Shown: positions 55,531 through 64,000 of the stretch, in pieces
Numbering within the stretch: position 1 is the first letter of the stretch
Layout of the letters: each line of letters opens with the position of its first letter
NCBI GenBank assembly: GCA_020744425.1
Contig: JAGMUV010000019.1
Coordinates: 62,001 to 126,000 of the forward strand
DNA length: 64,000 nucleotides
Reading direction: 5' to 3'
From: Dactylonectria macrodidyma
Lineage: Eukaryota > Ascomycota > Sordariomycetes > Hypocreales > Nectriaceae
The notes under the pieces: generated by a model
Database searches by the model: none
What the model saw: the letters and a program-made list of their open reading frames with translations, nothing else
Told to the model about the DNA's origin: nothing
Translations under genes and position numbers: made by a program

Positions 55531-55959
55531 CGAAAGTGGTGAGGCATCCTCAGTCTTGCGGCATCCAGTGATATTGTCATGACGCTGTATCGGCTGTGTA
55601 CGCCTATATCTAACCAACTCATTTACGTAAGGTGCCCTTCCTTTTTCTACACCCCTACCACGTTTGAGCCTACATCCCGGTGCCATTTGTGTCCCCTGCA
55701 CTGATATTCTCTTCGCTTCCGGACAGTTGGTGTTTACTGTTCGGCCCAGACATCCTCCTCCACGGACGTCAAATGCGGCGGCCACCCTGGCGCTCTGCCT
55801 TCCCCTCTTCGTCTTTCGCATCCGCGTTTTTTTCTCAAATGTCGGTACCTGTTGTAGTTGTATCTGTATCTCCACAGCCGTCGGTGCAATCTCAGGAGGC
55901 ACGTTGCCACCCCTACCCTTAGTGAACGGGAAGTGTCACATCTATCAACTGTTGAGACT

Positions 55960-56184
55960 GAAGATAAAGTCTCAAAGGCTCGGATCTCTAGTAAACCGGT
56001 CTCAAAGACCCGGCTTCCTAACAAGCCGGTCTCGAAGACCCGGATCCCTTGGGATCCGGTCTACCGAGAACCTTATCATAGCTATGAGGGCAACCTACAA
56101 ATAGGTCTGCCGCGAGCCCTCAGTTAGATAGAAATCAAGAGCTTCTATTCACATCACAATGCACCCTTCCTATCTGATGCAACA
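55960..56184 (-). repeat. Partial LTR with internal minisatellite
   Basis: Starts on the minus strand at 56184 with TGTTGCATCAGATAGG and matches 30080-30140. The downstream part contains the 30-bp tandem repeat listed separately. No pol or gag adjoins. Confidence 0.5.
55969..56060 (+). repeat. 30-bp tandem repeat, three copies
   Basis: Three units of about 30 bp, each containing C-T-C-(A/G)-A-A-G-(G/A)-C-(T/C)-C-G-G and ending C-C-G-G-T. Each unit is itself nearly palindromic (C-C-G-G near both ends). Confidence 0.8.
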
Positions 56185-57390
56185 GGAAGTGCTCCTGGTG
56201 CTGCGTTTTCCTCTTGCTTGCCCAGCCTCCGCTCTCGCTGGCTTTGATATTACTCCTAGTGAAGGCCCGTTGGCTGAGCGTGATTTGGGTAATTCGAATG
56301 GTTACGCCCTAAACACGGATAGTACGAACAGCAATCAAGGGGCATATGGGAGCCGATTTCATCTGTATCAAATATTTGCGTTTACTCAGAGCTATTATAC
56401 CATAACCCGTTCATGGGTCATGTTGCATTTTTGCCACTACGGCAAAAGGGAACGATCACTCCGCTAATGCGCAGTGCAGTAATGGCTTATATACTGGGTG
56501 TGACAGGTCATATCCCGCTTCTGGGCATGATGAGCTTCGTATACCTATGTTGTTTCCGTGGTAGCATCGTAGTGGGTATCGAATTCGTTTCATACACAAC
56601 GTGGAAGAGCGACTCAGTGCTTTGAGAGATGACATGTCAATAGTACCTCTTCAGCTGTAGGAGCAACAATAGAAGTGCAAACTCCGCAAATAAGAATCAA
56701 AAGAGAGCGGAAGAGAACCGGCGTGGTTCTAGGTCGGAGACAACGAGTTCACATGTAGAATTGGAAATCGTGTTTAGGTCAATATCGGGGTAGATCAAAG
56801 TGACGTATATGTATTATGTAGTTATGTCAGTCTCCAGGTTTTTGGCCATGCCTCCCTTTATATACCGGTTACCTAGTAGAATCGATGGTCTGACCCTTGT
56901 GCCATGAACATGGACATTCAACGGCTCGCCGTTTCCCGACGAGACTCCTGGATCTCCGGCCCCTACCCTACTAGTTGCGGCATAGGGGCAGGGATGTTCT
57001 CAGACGCGATTTCCCAATCTGTCTCATTGCCTACCAGTGGACAGCATCGATCCCGACCAATCTCAGAAACAAGGCTTACGGACTCAGTCTCGCCATCCTG
57101 GTCGTGGCCAGGGTGGGGAGGGAGGCGTCGCTACTGAAGGTGTGGGTGTGGATAACATCCTCTCAACAGGGGCTTGCTGAATGTCTAAAGGCACAAGTAT
57201 CCTGTCGGTTGGTGGCGACTCGTCGTCAGTCTGCCTTTTTTGGGAGTGTTGGTGAGCTACTCGCATGTGGATCTTCCCATTTTCAACATGACTAGTTCGA
57301 TATTACCTCAATCCAGCTGGATGAACGGCCTCGGGTTTCATACAGCTCATTCAGAGTTTCGAGTCCACTTACGAAGGGAACCACTCGGGG
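56185..57390. other. No gene supported
   Basis: Short plus frames (56159-56467, 56904-57295) have no domain or splice logic. Possibly old retroelement sequence, given the LTR on one side and the chromodomain scrap on the other. Confidence 0.4.
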
Positions 57391-57488
57391 TGCAGTTGCT
57401 GGACAGGAGAATACAGCGTGGGAAAGTCAAGTACCTAGTTGAGTGGAGGGGTTGGCCGAAATGGAGAAGTCATGGGAGAAGGCGATGA
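57391..57488 (+). pseudogene. Chromodomain scrap, probably from a Ty3 integrase
   Basis: In the plus frame R-I-Q-R-G-K-V-K-Y-L-V-E-W-R-G-W-P-K-W matches the chromodomain core (Y-L-V-x-W-x-G-W/Y-P) found at the C-terminus of chromoviral integrases. Nothing recognisable precedes it, so it is an isolated fragment. Confidence 0.5.
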
Positions 57489-57584
57489 CGATAAGTCGAG
57501 CTCGGAATCCTGACTCTTCATTCGACGCTGTACGAGCTGGGCGTTACATATAGTCAACTTAAGGTCTTTCGTGATAAATAAAAA

Positions 57585-58460
57585 TTAAATAATTTTGACC
57601 TCCCCAGGTACCTGGCAATCACAGCTTGGTGTTCCATAGAGCATCCGGACTGTGGTCCTCCCGGCGTTAATTACCAAACCGACGCCATCTTCCACAGTAT
57701 TAGAATAGCCCAATCCCGGAATCCTACATACCTTATCCCCAACCCGACCTATATTTCTTAAATCGAGCCGGAAGGGAGTGACGATACGGCAACCTGGACA
57801 CTTTACCTCACAAATTGGCTCCCCTCGTACGGCACCTCGGTTCCTTCGGTGCAGAGCATAAAACCTGGATCGAGTGAGGCGGTTTACGTTCGTGGCGTCT
57901 AATATAATGTCCTTGTCGAGTTGCAGTATTTTCAATATCTCCCGTAAAGAAGCCTACCTCTGGCTTCTTCCAACCTCGCTATCTGGGGAACCGAAATATA
58001 CCTCGAGGTGTTTCTCGATCTGGGAGCCGAATCCGCTGTCTTGCTCTTGGCGTTCTGTGAATGATAGGGCCATGTTCACCATTTCTAGTGCCGTTTTCTC
58101 GTTCTTCATGTCAAAGGGAAAGACACGATTGAACCCGTCAACGAGCCTCTCTGGAGAAAGGGCGGGGTCTTCAGCTCTGGCGATCGAATCCAAAAGTCCA
58201 ATAGTCCAGTCCAGTCCAACCTCTGTGGATGTTTCCTCCCAGTGTAGGTAGTGAATCTTCTTCACCTTACCCACTAAATCCAATTCGGCCTGGATCACGC
58301 TTTCGGTTGCAATGGGTGGTCGGCGTGGAGGCGTTGTTTGCTTGCCAACGTTCATTGCGCGCCTTCCAAGTCTTGATAGCCAACCAACCTGGAAGGCACC
58401 CCAGGCCCAGGATTTGAGAATGGTATACGTTCCTTGGGCTGTAGAAGAAGGGGGGGGCAA
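57585..58460 (-). pseudogene. Conserved fungal ORF of unknown function with one in-frame TAG
   Basis: One frame runs from 58460 to 57585 with a single stop at 57954-57956. Upstream of it: P-P-R-R-P-P-I, H-Y-L-H-W-E-E-T-S-T-E-V-G-L-D-W-T, and F-T-E-R-Q-E-Q-D-S-G-F-G-S-Q-I-E-K-H-L-E. Downstream: S-R-F-Y-A-L-H-R-R-N-R-G, I-C-E-V-K-C-P-G-C-R-I-V-T-P-F and a cysteine pair in P-S-C-D-C-Q-V-P. The coding character is continuous across the stop, so a CAG-to-TAG change is the simplest explanation. Cysteines C-x3-C-x2-C and C-x-C could bind zinc. I do not recognise the family; it resembles C-terminal parts of HET-associated or other fungal accessory proteins. The 5' end is unclear (a C8 run near 58450 may hide a further frameshift). 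Confidence 0.5.
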
Positions 58461-58854
58461 TCATTTTCAGCCATGGCCATATAGAGATATCTATATCTAC
58501 TAAACCCACAGGCAAGCATCTGTACTGTTCTTCGGGATGACTAGAGAATTGAGGGCTGAAGTCTCCCTGTTTAGAAGGGCGTGGATGGTATTTTCGCTAC
58601 AACCGATGCATCCAAATCGACGTATTACGATGAAGTATATACGAGGCGCCCCCTACACCGCCCGTTTAGACGCATACGTATTTTAAACGCATCGCCGTCA
58701 TCCTCATCTTCCACTGTATTCTTCCTAATCTTGGGTGGTGATTCTTTTTACCAGAACTATCAACTATTAAACACTGACTTCTCTTATATCCTTGCTAGCT
58801 ACGATTCAATTACTTACTAAGAATATCAGACAGGATGGATTAGTTGATATAGCT
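58461..58854. other. No gene supported
   Basis: Likely leader or lost N-terminal exons of the gene at 57585-58460. The plus frame 58581-58820 has no domain. Confidence 0.4.
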
Positions 58855-59271
58855 TGTTGAGAAATAATCTCTTGTCTTATTCCTTCTATCTAGTCGGGAG
58901 GGAAGCCAGCTATTTATCTCTAGAGATCGGGCTGATCCCGGGTCCTAGGCCGGGCCCTCGGCCTAGTGATTCCGTTGGAACCCGGTGATCCGACTGTTGA
59001 GGCCGTTGGAAGCCGCGGATCTAGGTTGTTGCGGACGATCTAGGTTGTTGAGGTTGATCCTAGGTTCGTAGGACCCACGGTTCTTAGAAACCTAGGCCCC
59101 GAAGCTACGGTTTCGTCAACCTAGATCGCAACTCTATCTGAGCTTTCGGACCTATTCGTCTGACAAAGAAAAGGTCTCTTTTACTATATCTTTTATTAAC
59201 TACCTAAGATTGGTTATTAACTACCTATAGAATGTTTATTACTTGCGGATATAATATAGACCCCGATAACA
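58855..59271. repeat. Candidate solo LTR (417 bp)
   Basis: Begins TGTTGAGAAATAATC and ends GATAACA, a TGTT..AACA inverted end. AGCT precedes it and directly follows GATAAC, so a 4-bp duplication overlaps the last A. Internally it repeats G-A-T-C-T-A-G-G-T-T-G-T-T-G twice. No second copy lies in the window, so the call rests on ends and flank only. Confidence 0.4.
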
Positions 59272-61288
59272 GCTGTGGGAATTGTGATATTCTGGTAGGG
59301 ATGAGATATTTAAGCATATATGCGATGCTCTTTAAGCTGCTAGAAGGAATTACTACTAATATATATTACCTAATCGAGATGATGGTATTATAACGGGGCT
59401 TGTAGCTATGATATTTGTGGAAGATAACTAATAGTCTCCTCTTTCTAGCCCTTTATAACCTTTCATAACCTTACATAACTAAGAAGAGCTTTGTTCAATT
59501 CTGCTCTACCTCACTTAACCAAATCCGCCATCGTTCCATACGAAAGGCACCTCAACCGTTATTAAAGATTTAGATTGACATAGCAATGCGTAGGTTTATA
59601 TGCCCTTGATATCGATAGTGAAAACAGGAACGAGGAAAATATACTATATTAGGGGATGGGGCGAGAATTAACATTACAAGCGCGGGTTCCTATCCGGTTG
59701 GGTCTAGCTAAATCGTAGATAAGCGACTAGTTGTCAAGTATCGAATTTGCTTCTATGACCAAAGCCACCTGACATGTCATGGACTCGGAAATGGCTACAA
59801 CGTGAGGGGATGGCCCTTGAGGCACTTTCATCCAGGGTCGATCAAAGTGGGGGTATGGTAGGACAAATATGCCGAGGAGAGAGTTATTGGTGAACCACGA
59901 AGAGCGAGGGAGACCACAGGCGACTAACAGCTATGGTCTGGGTGCTCTTGCCCGAGTTGCCGAGGGCTCTGCCTGGCCATCCTGAGAAGTGGAACCTTCA
60001 GCTAAGACAGGATGTGATGAGGGAATGAGAGCATTTTCCTAATGTAACCGTGCAGGTTTGTTTCGGGGCTTCAGGGGTTAGCTGAGATAACGGGAAACGG
60101 TTATGTAGTGGCCTCAGCGGCCTCGTTTTGGGCATTCCTCTTCGTGTCGGATAGATGGATGGATGGATGAATATATTGATGCTAAGGAAAAGCCGGGCAG
60201 CATTTGGAGGCGGCAGGCAGGCCATCGTGTGCCGGCCAGTCCAAGCATATATGTAGATGGTGCCCGCGTGCTTGACGACGCTTGACGCTTTTTAAGTCAC
60301 CACCAGATCAACTATTACTCAAGAGTTCTGATCTGTAGAGGCCGTGGCAGCCGTATCAAGCCCTTCCTTCCGCCTCGGCGTTGCGTCAAGATGACGACAC
60401 CCTCCCGTCCACTTCCGACATAGGCACCTCCTATGAGCTAATCCGCATCCCCTCTGATGTCGACTCTGATATAGAGGATTCCGCAGATGACGGACAGGAT
60501 TTCAATAACTCACGATCCATGTATGTAAGACGGCTGCAAGTGCGTAACAACTAGTCCAATCGCTCTGGTAATTGCGGAGAGAGGTAATGTTAACAACGAG
60601 AATATGCTAACCTGATCATCACGAGGCTGAATGTGGTTTATGTTCCCACAATTGCGTGACTTTACCGAGGCGCATCCTCAATCCTAACGAGATGCGAAGG
60701 AAGATAGCGATCCCTTGATCCACAGTCTGCCACCAACTGACAAGGGCGCCGATGCATTATTCAGGAACTTTGTTGTTGAAATCTTGCTATAGGGTAAGTG
60801 CGGAGCTTGGAAATCAGAATAGACTGTCGCAAGCGTGAACGTCTGCCTCTCGAATTTACATATGTTGCCATCATGCCTTCCATTCGCCTTCAGGGTCTTC
60901 TGAGAATACTACTCTAATTTGACTCAAGTTGAGAGCAATCCCATTCTTGCGGTGATCCGCACTTGTGGATTAATATTCACTTGGTATGGGCTCCGCTTGT
61001 TAGCTGGCTAGTTCCGAGCTCACTTACGGAGGCAGGGCTCTTCGGACGTTCGAGTGTGACTTTAAACATTTATTCTTATAATCCTAATAACTAGGGAGTA
61101 AGATAATGGAGCATGAATAAAAGTCGCGGTTTGTTCCATTAGCTTTACCTGAAATTTGTTGCTATTACAGTGAGGAAGAGACGTGACTGTCTGACCTAAG
61201 AACAAAACTGAAGAAGACAGGTTCATGGTTATTCGAAGATATTTTCAATCGAACTAATTAGATCTATCGTAATTGGATATACGACTCT
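59272..61288. other. Long gene-poor stretch
   Basis: 2 kb without a supported gene. A coding-like plus segment at about 60365-60520 (D-I-G-T-S-Y-E-L-I-R-I-P-S-D-V-D-S-D-I-E-D) ends at a GTATGT that could be a donor, so it may be a lost first exon, but no continuation was found. A small GGAT tandem (about 60151-60170) is present. The minus frame 59998-60225 has no domain. Confidence 0.45.
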
Positions 61289-62419
61289 CTATTTGTGCTC
61301 AAATATACTACGTATCTGAGCGAGATTATAGCCAGCATTGAGTGCGAGCTGTAGCAGAATACGTGCCTTTTGAGGGTTCAGGAATCCACCGCCAACTCCC
61401 AATTCGACACCGTCCTCGATCGGGCCCTGAGCAACAAAGCCATCCAGAGGGCGACGAGAGTAGACAACGGCAGTACTGTTCTCCTTGATAGCTTTCTGAA
61501 CAGCGGCGTTGCCGTCATCAGTCCATGAGCCAGCGCCGGAGCCAGCAAGAACGAGACCTTTCGCACCAGACTTGACAGCTGCGGGAATAAGGGCGGCATT
61601 CAACTCCTGATAGCCGTACAAGATGTCGACATGGGGCATTCCATTGGCGGCATGGTTTCTGCTGACATCAAAGTAGGGACGGCCAACGGGTATGGCAGGA
61701 GGGTAGAAGAAGAACGGCTTGGTATCTTCAAATGCGCCGAGGAAACCTTGTTCGTACGCTTTAAACGTATCGAGAGAGTTGGCGTTGGTTTTGGTGATGT
61801 AGTAAGCGCTGCCGATGCGGTCGTTTAGCACAACCATGACACCACGACCGCGTCCTAGTGGAGATACTGCAAGAGTAACGGACTCGAGGAGATTCATGGG
61901 TCCATCGGCGCTGATGGCTGTGGCTGGCCGCATTGCACCCACAACGACAACGGGCTTTTCAGTCCGGATCGTCAGGTCCAGGAAGTATGCTGTCTCTTCC
62001 AAGGTATCTGTACCGTGAGTAACGACCACGCCAGAGACGTAAGGGCTGTCAACAGCTTTCTGGATTCGCTGACTCAGGTCGACCAGAAGGCTGGAATTCA
62101 TTGCTTGACTACCAATGTTGGAGAACTGAACGCCATTCACATTGGAGATGTTCAAGATTTCGGGGACGGCATTGATCAAGACATCCACGCCGAGAGCTCC
62201 AGCTTGATAGCCAGTGACCTCCGAACTGGAACTCGCACTGCCGGCGATGGTGCCACCAGTGGCAAAAATTGTGATGTTGGGCAGGCTGGCGTTGAATGAA
62301 TTCTCTCGTGTGAACAGCACTGCTGGGGACAGCACGGAGACGGGGACGGGGACGGCCCCTGCCAGAAGGGCAGATGATGCCGCAACGACAAGCCGTAGGA
62401 GGGATGGCATGACGAGCAT
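61289..62419 (-). CDS. Secreted type II L-asparaginase
   Basis: 376 residues, single exon. The signal peptide spans about 1-22 (L-L-R-L-V-V-A-A-S-S-A-L-L-A-G-A). The first catalytic Thr is in A-T-G-G-T-I-A-G (53-60) and the second Thr-Asp pair in V-T-H-G-T-D-T-L-E-E-T (133-143). Also G-A-M-R-P-A-T-A-I-S-A-D-G-P (161-174) and a Lys in I-T-K-T-N-A. The C-terminal domain has G-L-V-L-A-G-S-G-A-G. It hydrolyses L-asparagine to aspartate and ammonia outside the membrane, usually for nitrogen scavenging and under nitrogen control in yeasts and moulds (not seen here). Several N-x-S/T sites suggest glycosylation. Start could also be the ATG three codons in (62410). No lesions; likely functional. Confidence 0.93.
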   Translation of the reverse strand: MLVMPSLLRLVVAASSALLAGAVPVPVSVLSPAVLFTRENSFNASLPNITIFATGGTIAGSASSSSEVTGYQAGALGVDVLINAVPEILNISNVNGVQFSNIGSQAMNSSLLVDLSQRIQKAVDSPYVSGVVVTHGTDTLEETAYFLDLTIRTEKPVVVVGAMRPATAISADGPMNLLESVTLAVSPLGRGRGVMVVLNDRIGSAYYITKTNANSLDTFKAYEQGFLGAFEDTKPFFFYPPAIPVGRPYFDVSRNHAANGMPHVDILYGYQELNAALIPAAVKSGAKGLVLAGSGAGSWTDDGNAAVQKAIKENSTAVVYSRRPLDGFVAQGPIEDGVELGVGGGFLNPQKARILLQLALNAGYNLAQIRSIFEHK

Positions 62420-63582
62420 GGCGATTTATCGTCCTTAAAGATGTTGGGGAGATAAAGCAAAGGAACCCAGAACTTGCTTACTTTTGGATCCCTGCGAGAT
62501 GCTCGCTCCCTCTTATACTCGCCCTTGAGTCTTGACCAATGACTCGACGGATATTGCGGAAGAGAATGCAGTGGTACATGTTCCCCAAATCCCCCACCAT
62601 AAGCTTGGCATTGGGCAACAGGGGTTTCTGTTAGGAGCTTCAACAGAGAATACCACGAGGTTGGGTAGATAAGACAATGATCGGCAGTGCTACCGTAACT
62701 CAAATGCTTGAGACTAACCCTCCTTCCAATGCTGTTATCTTATCTGCGACAGCACCTGGCCTATGCGGGTTCTATTTCTATCCCCCGTCGGATTCTAGCC
62801 CCGCACTAATAGCGTGTTCTTGGGCATTGGACATGCCTCCGATAGCGGATAAAGTACAGAGTATGTATGAGGCAATTGATAGCTGGTCGGACATTTAGCT
62901 CAAAAGGGTGATGTAATACATAGCAGATTGCGATAATCATTGGTCATACCGCCTACTCAAGAGTGTCTGTAGGCTGACTGCGTGTTATCGCTGTAACCTT
63001 ACTACGTAGTAAGGTGTCTGGAGTTTGGACAAACCAGGCAGTTATAGCCGGACGTTTCAGCGGCACGCTAGTAGACGCATCGTTGGGATTCTCAAACCTT
63101 TACCGACGTAGCTGCCCTACGACACCTTCCATCGTATTAACTGCGAAAAATGGTGACTACAGGTCACAAGCTTGATGGAAGTATCATCCGTTCTGGGATC
63201 AATGCCAGGAGTCGGGAAAAGTATGAGCAAAACTCACGGTAAAGACCAACTAAACACCATTATTATTGTCTTCAAGATGTATTGGGGAGTGGTGGGGTGT
63301 CAAACTTGACAATTGTATGTTTTAGCTCAGCTCTGATCAGGCACTGTCAGTATGGCCTGCTTGTGTTCTTCAACGGCTTTGGGATCAGCTTCGTCTAGGC
63401 AGCACCTAGTCAAATAGACACAGGCCTTCACTCGACGTTGTTTAAGTTGGATCTTCTCAATAGCAAACGATATTACCTGGCCGCTGCAGGCTTGACATTT
63501 GTTTCATTCACTCCAGGTCTTTTTCTCATCCCGACGATTATCACTATCGTTCTCAGCAAGAGTCAGAGCCCAGGGGCCATCA
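62420..63582. other. Intergenic, no gene supported
   Basis: Includes the asparaginase promoter (62420-62700). A plus frame at 62704-62898 (M-L-E-T-N-P-P-S-N-A-V) is open for about 64 codons, but nothing supports it as a gene. Confidence 0.45.
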
Positions 63583-63825
63583 TTAATCCTCTAGATTGAG
63601 ATAGGCCATAGGCCCTAAGGAAGTCTGGATCGTACCTGATCCGGTGCAACAGCGACGACAGTAGATTCTCTCTTCAATAGTCTCTTGAGAGTTATGATGA
63701 CATATTCCGCAGCTAGCACCACATGGCTGATGCGCGTATGGCCAGGGATAGCCAGTCTCTCTTAGCAATAGCGAAAAAGGCGACAATGAGTTGGAACTCA
63801 CTGCTGCAGCGATGTCCGCGTCCAA
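63583..63825 (-). CDS. Possible small cysteine-rich protein
   Basis: 80 codons on the minus strand. Residues 34-62 hold P-C-G-A-S-C-G-I-C-H-H and Y-C-R-R-C-C, six cysteines and two histidines in a spacing that could bind zinc or form disulfides. No signal peptide. It could be an exon of a longer gene. Weak call. Confidence 0.3.
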   Translation of the reverse strand: MDADIAAAVSSNSLSPFSLLLRETGYPWPYAHQPCGASCGICHHNSQETIEERIYCRRCCTGSGTIQTSLGPMAYLNLED

Positions 63826-64000
63826 TGAAGACTACCTAAACGTAGAAAGCTTATTGCTCTAGTTGTAGCGGGGATGATGCCAATATGAAATTGCCGTCTC
63901 GCACTATAGTAGTATAGAAAACAATATCTGCTGGAACAGAGTGATGCCAATGCGAACAAACGGAGATGCAGAGGGCTAAAGACACTTCGACGTGGGCGCC

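Overview
The window is nuclear DNA of a filamentous ascomycete, most likely Eurotiales (Aspergillus/Penicillium type). The evidence is short 45-100 nt introns with GT..AG ends, HET, ankyrin and 2EXR accessory proteins, a spherulin-4/GH135 protein, an AA1-like secreted protein, LaeA-type methyltransferase remains, and fungal transposon families. I see no tRNA, rRNA, CRISPR array or bacterial-type operon.

Layout. Bases 1 to about 19,050 are one very AT-rich block mutated in the way repeat-induced point mutation (RIP) acts (CpA to TpA on both strands). It has no living gene and is made of nested transposons: the 3' end of a Ty3 retrotransposon (1-1985), a complete 8.9-kb Ty3 retrotransposon with matching LTRs and a 5-bp target duplication (9656-18537), several solo LTRs, and three copies of a 425-bp TA-flanked MITE. 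In one place a solo LTR sits in a MITE that sits in another MITE (4546-5848). Composition returns abruptly to normal at about 19,050.

From 19 to 33 kb there is a copia gag/LTR fragment, an intact YhbS-like GNAT acetyltransferase, a two-exon AA1-like secreted protein, a complete and apparently unmutated Mutator-like element (MULE, 23199-26891) with perfect 81-bp terminal repeats and a 974-residue transposase, a three-exon membrane protein and a spherulin-4/GH135 secreted protein.

From 33 to 48 kb most genes are broken: a truncated gene at 35.1 kb, a large GMC oxidoreductase plus alpha/beta-hydrolase gene (cholesterol-oxidase-like) with a frameshift, a stop and a deletion, and an intron swollen by a MITE and a 28-base C tract; a membrane hydrolase with two frameshifts whose 3' end is replaced by the terminal repeat of a pogo/Fot1 element; and that element itself, whose transposase carries five stops all explicable as CpA to TpA. 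Two tandem-repeat tracts and an ankyrin relic follow.

From 48.5 to 52.3 kb three genes look intact: a 2EXR protein, a metallophosphoesterase and a divergent Arf-like GTPase. From 52.8 to 58.5 kb there is a string of gene fragments (membrane protein, HET C-terminus, LaeA-like methyltransferase, an unknown ORF with one TAG) plus retroelement scraps. The region ends with a solo-LTR candidate, a long gene-poor stretch, and an intact secreted type II L-asparaginase (61289-62419).

Overall this reads as a transposon-driven accessory or subtelomere-like region with a few surviving single genes. I found no convincing multi-gene pathway that works together. The most novel material is the transposon architecture: the intact MULE, the nested MITE family, the two LTR types sharing a 3' half, and the RIP-type inactivation of the pogo element.
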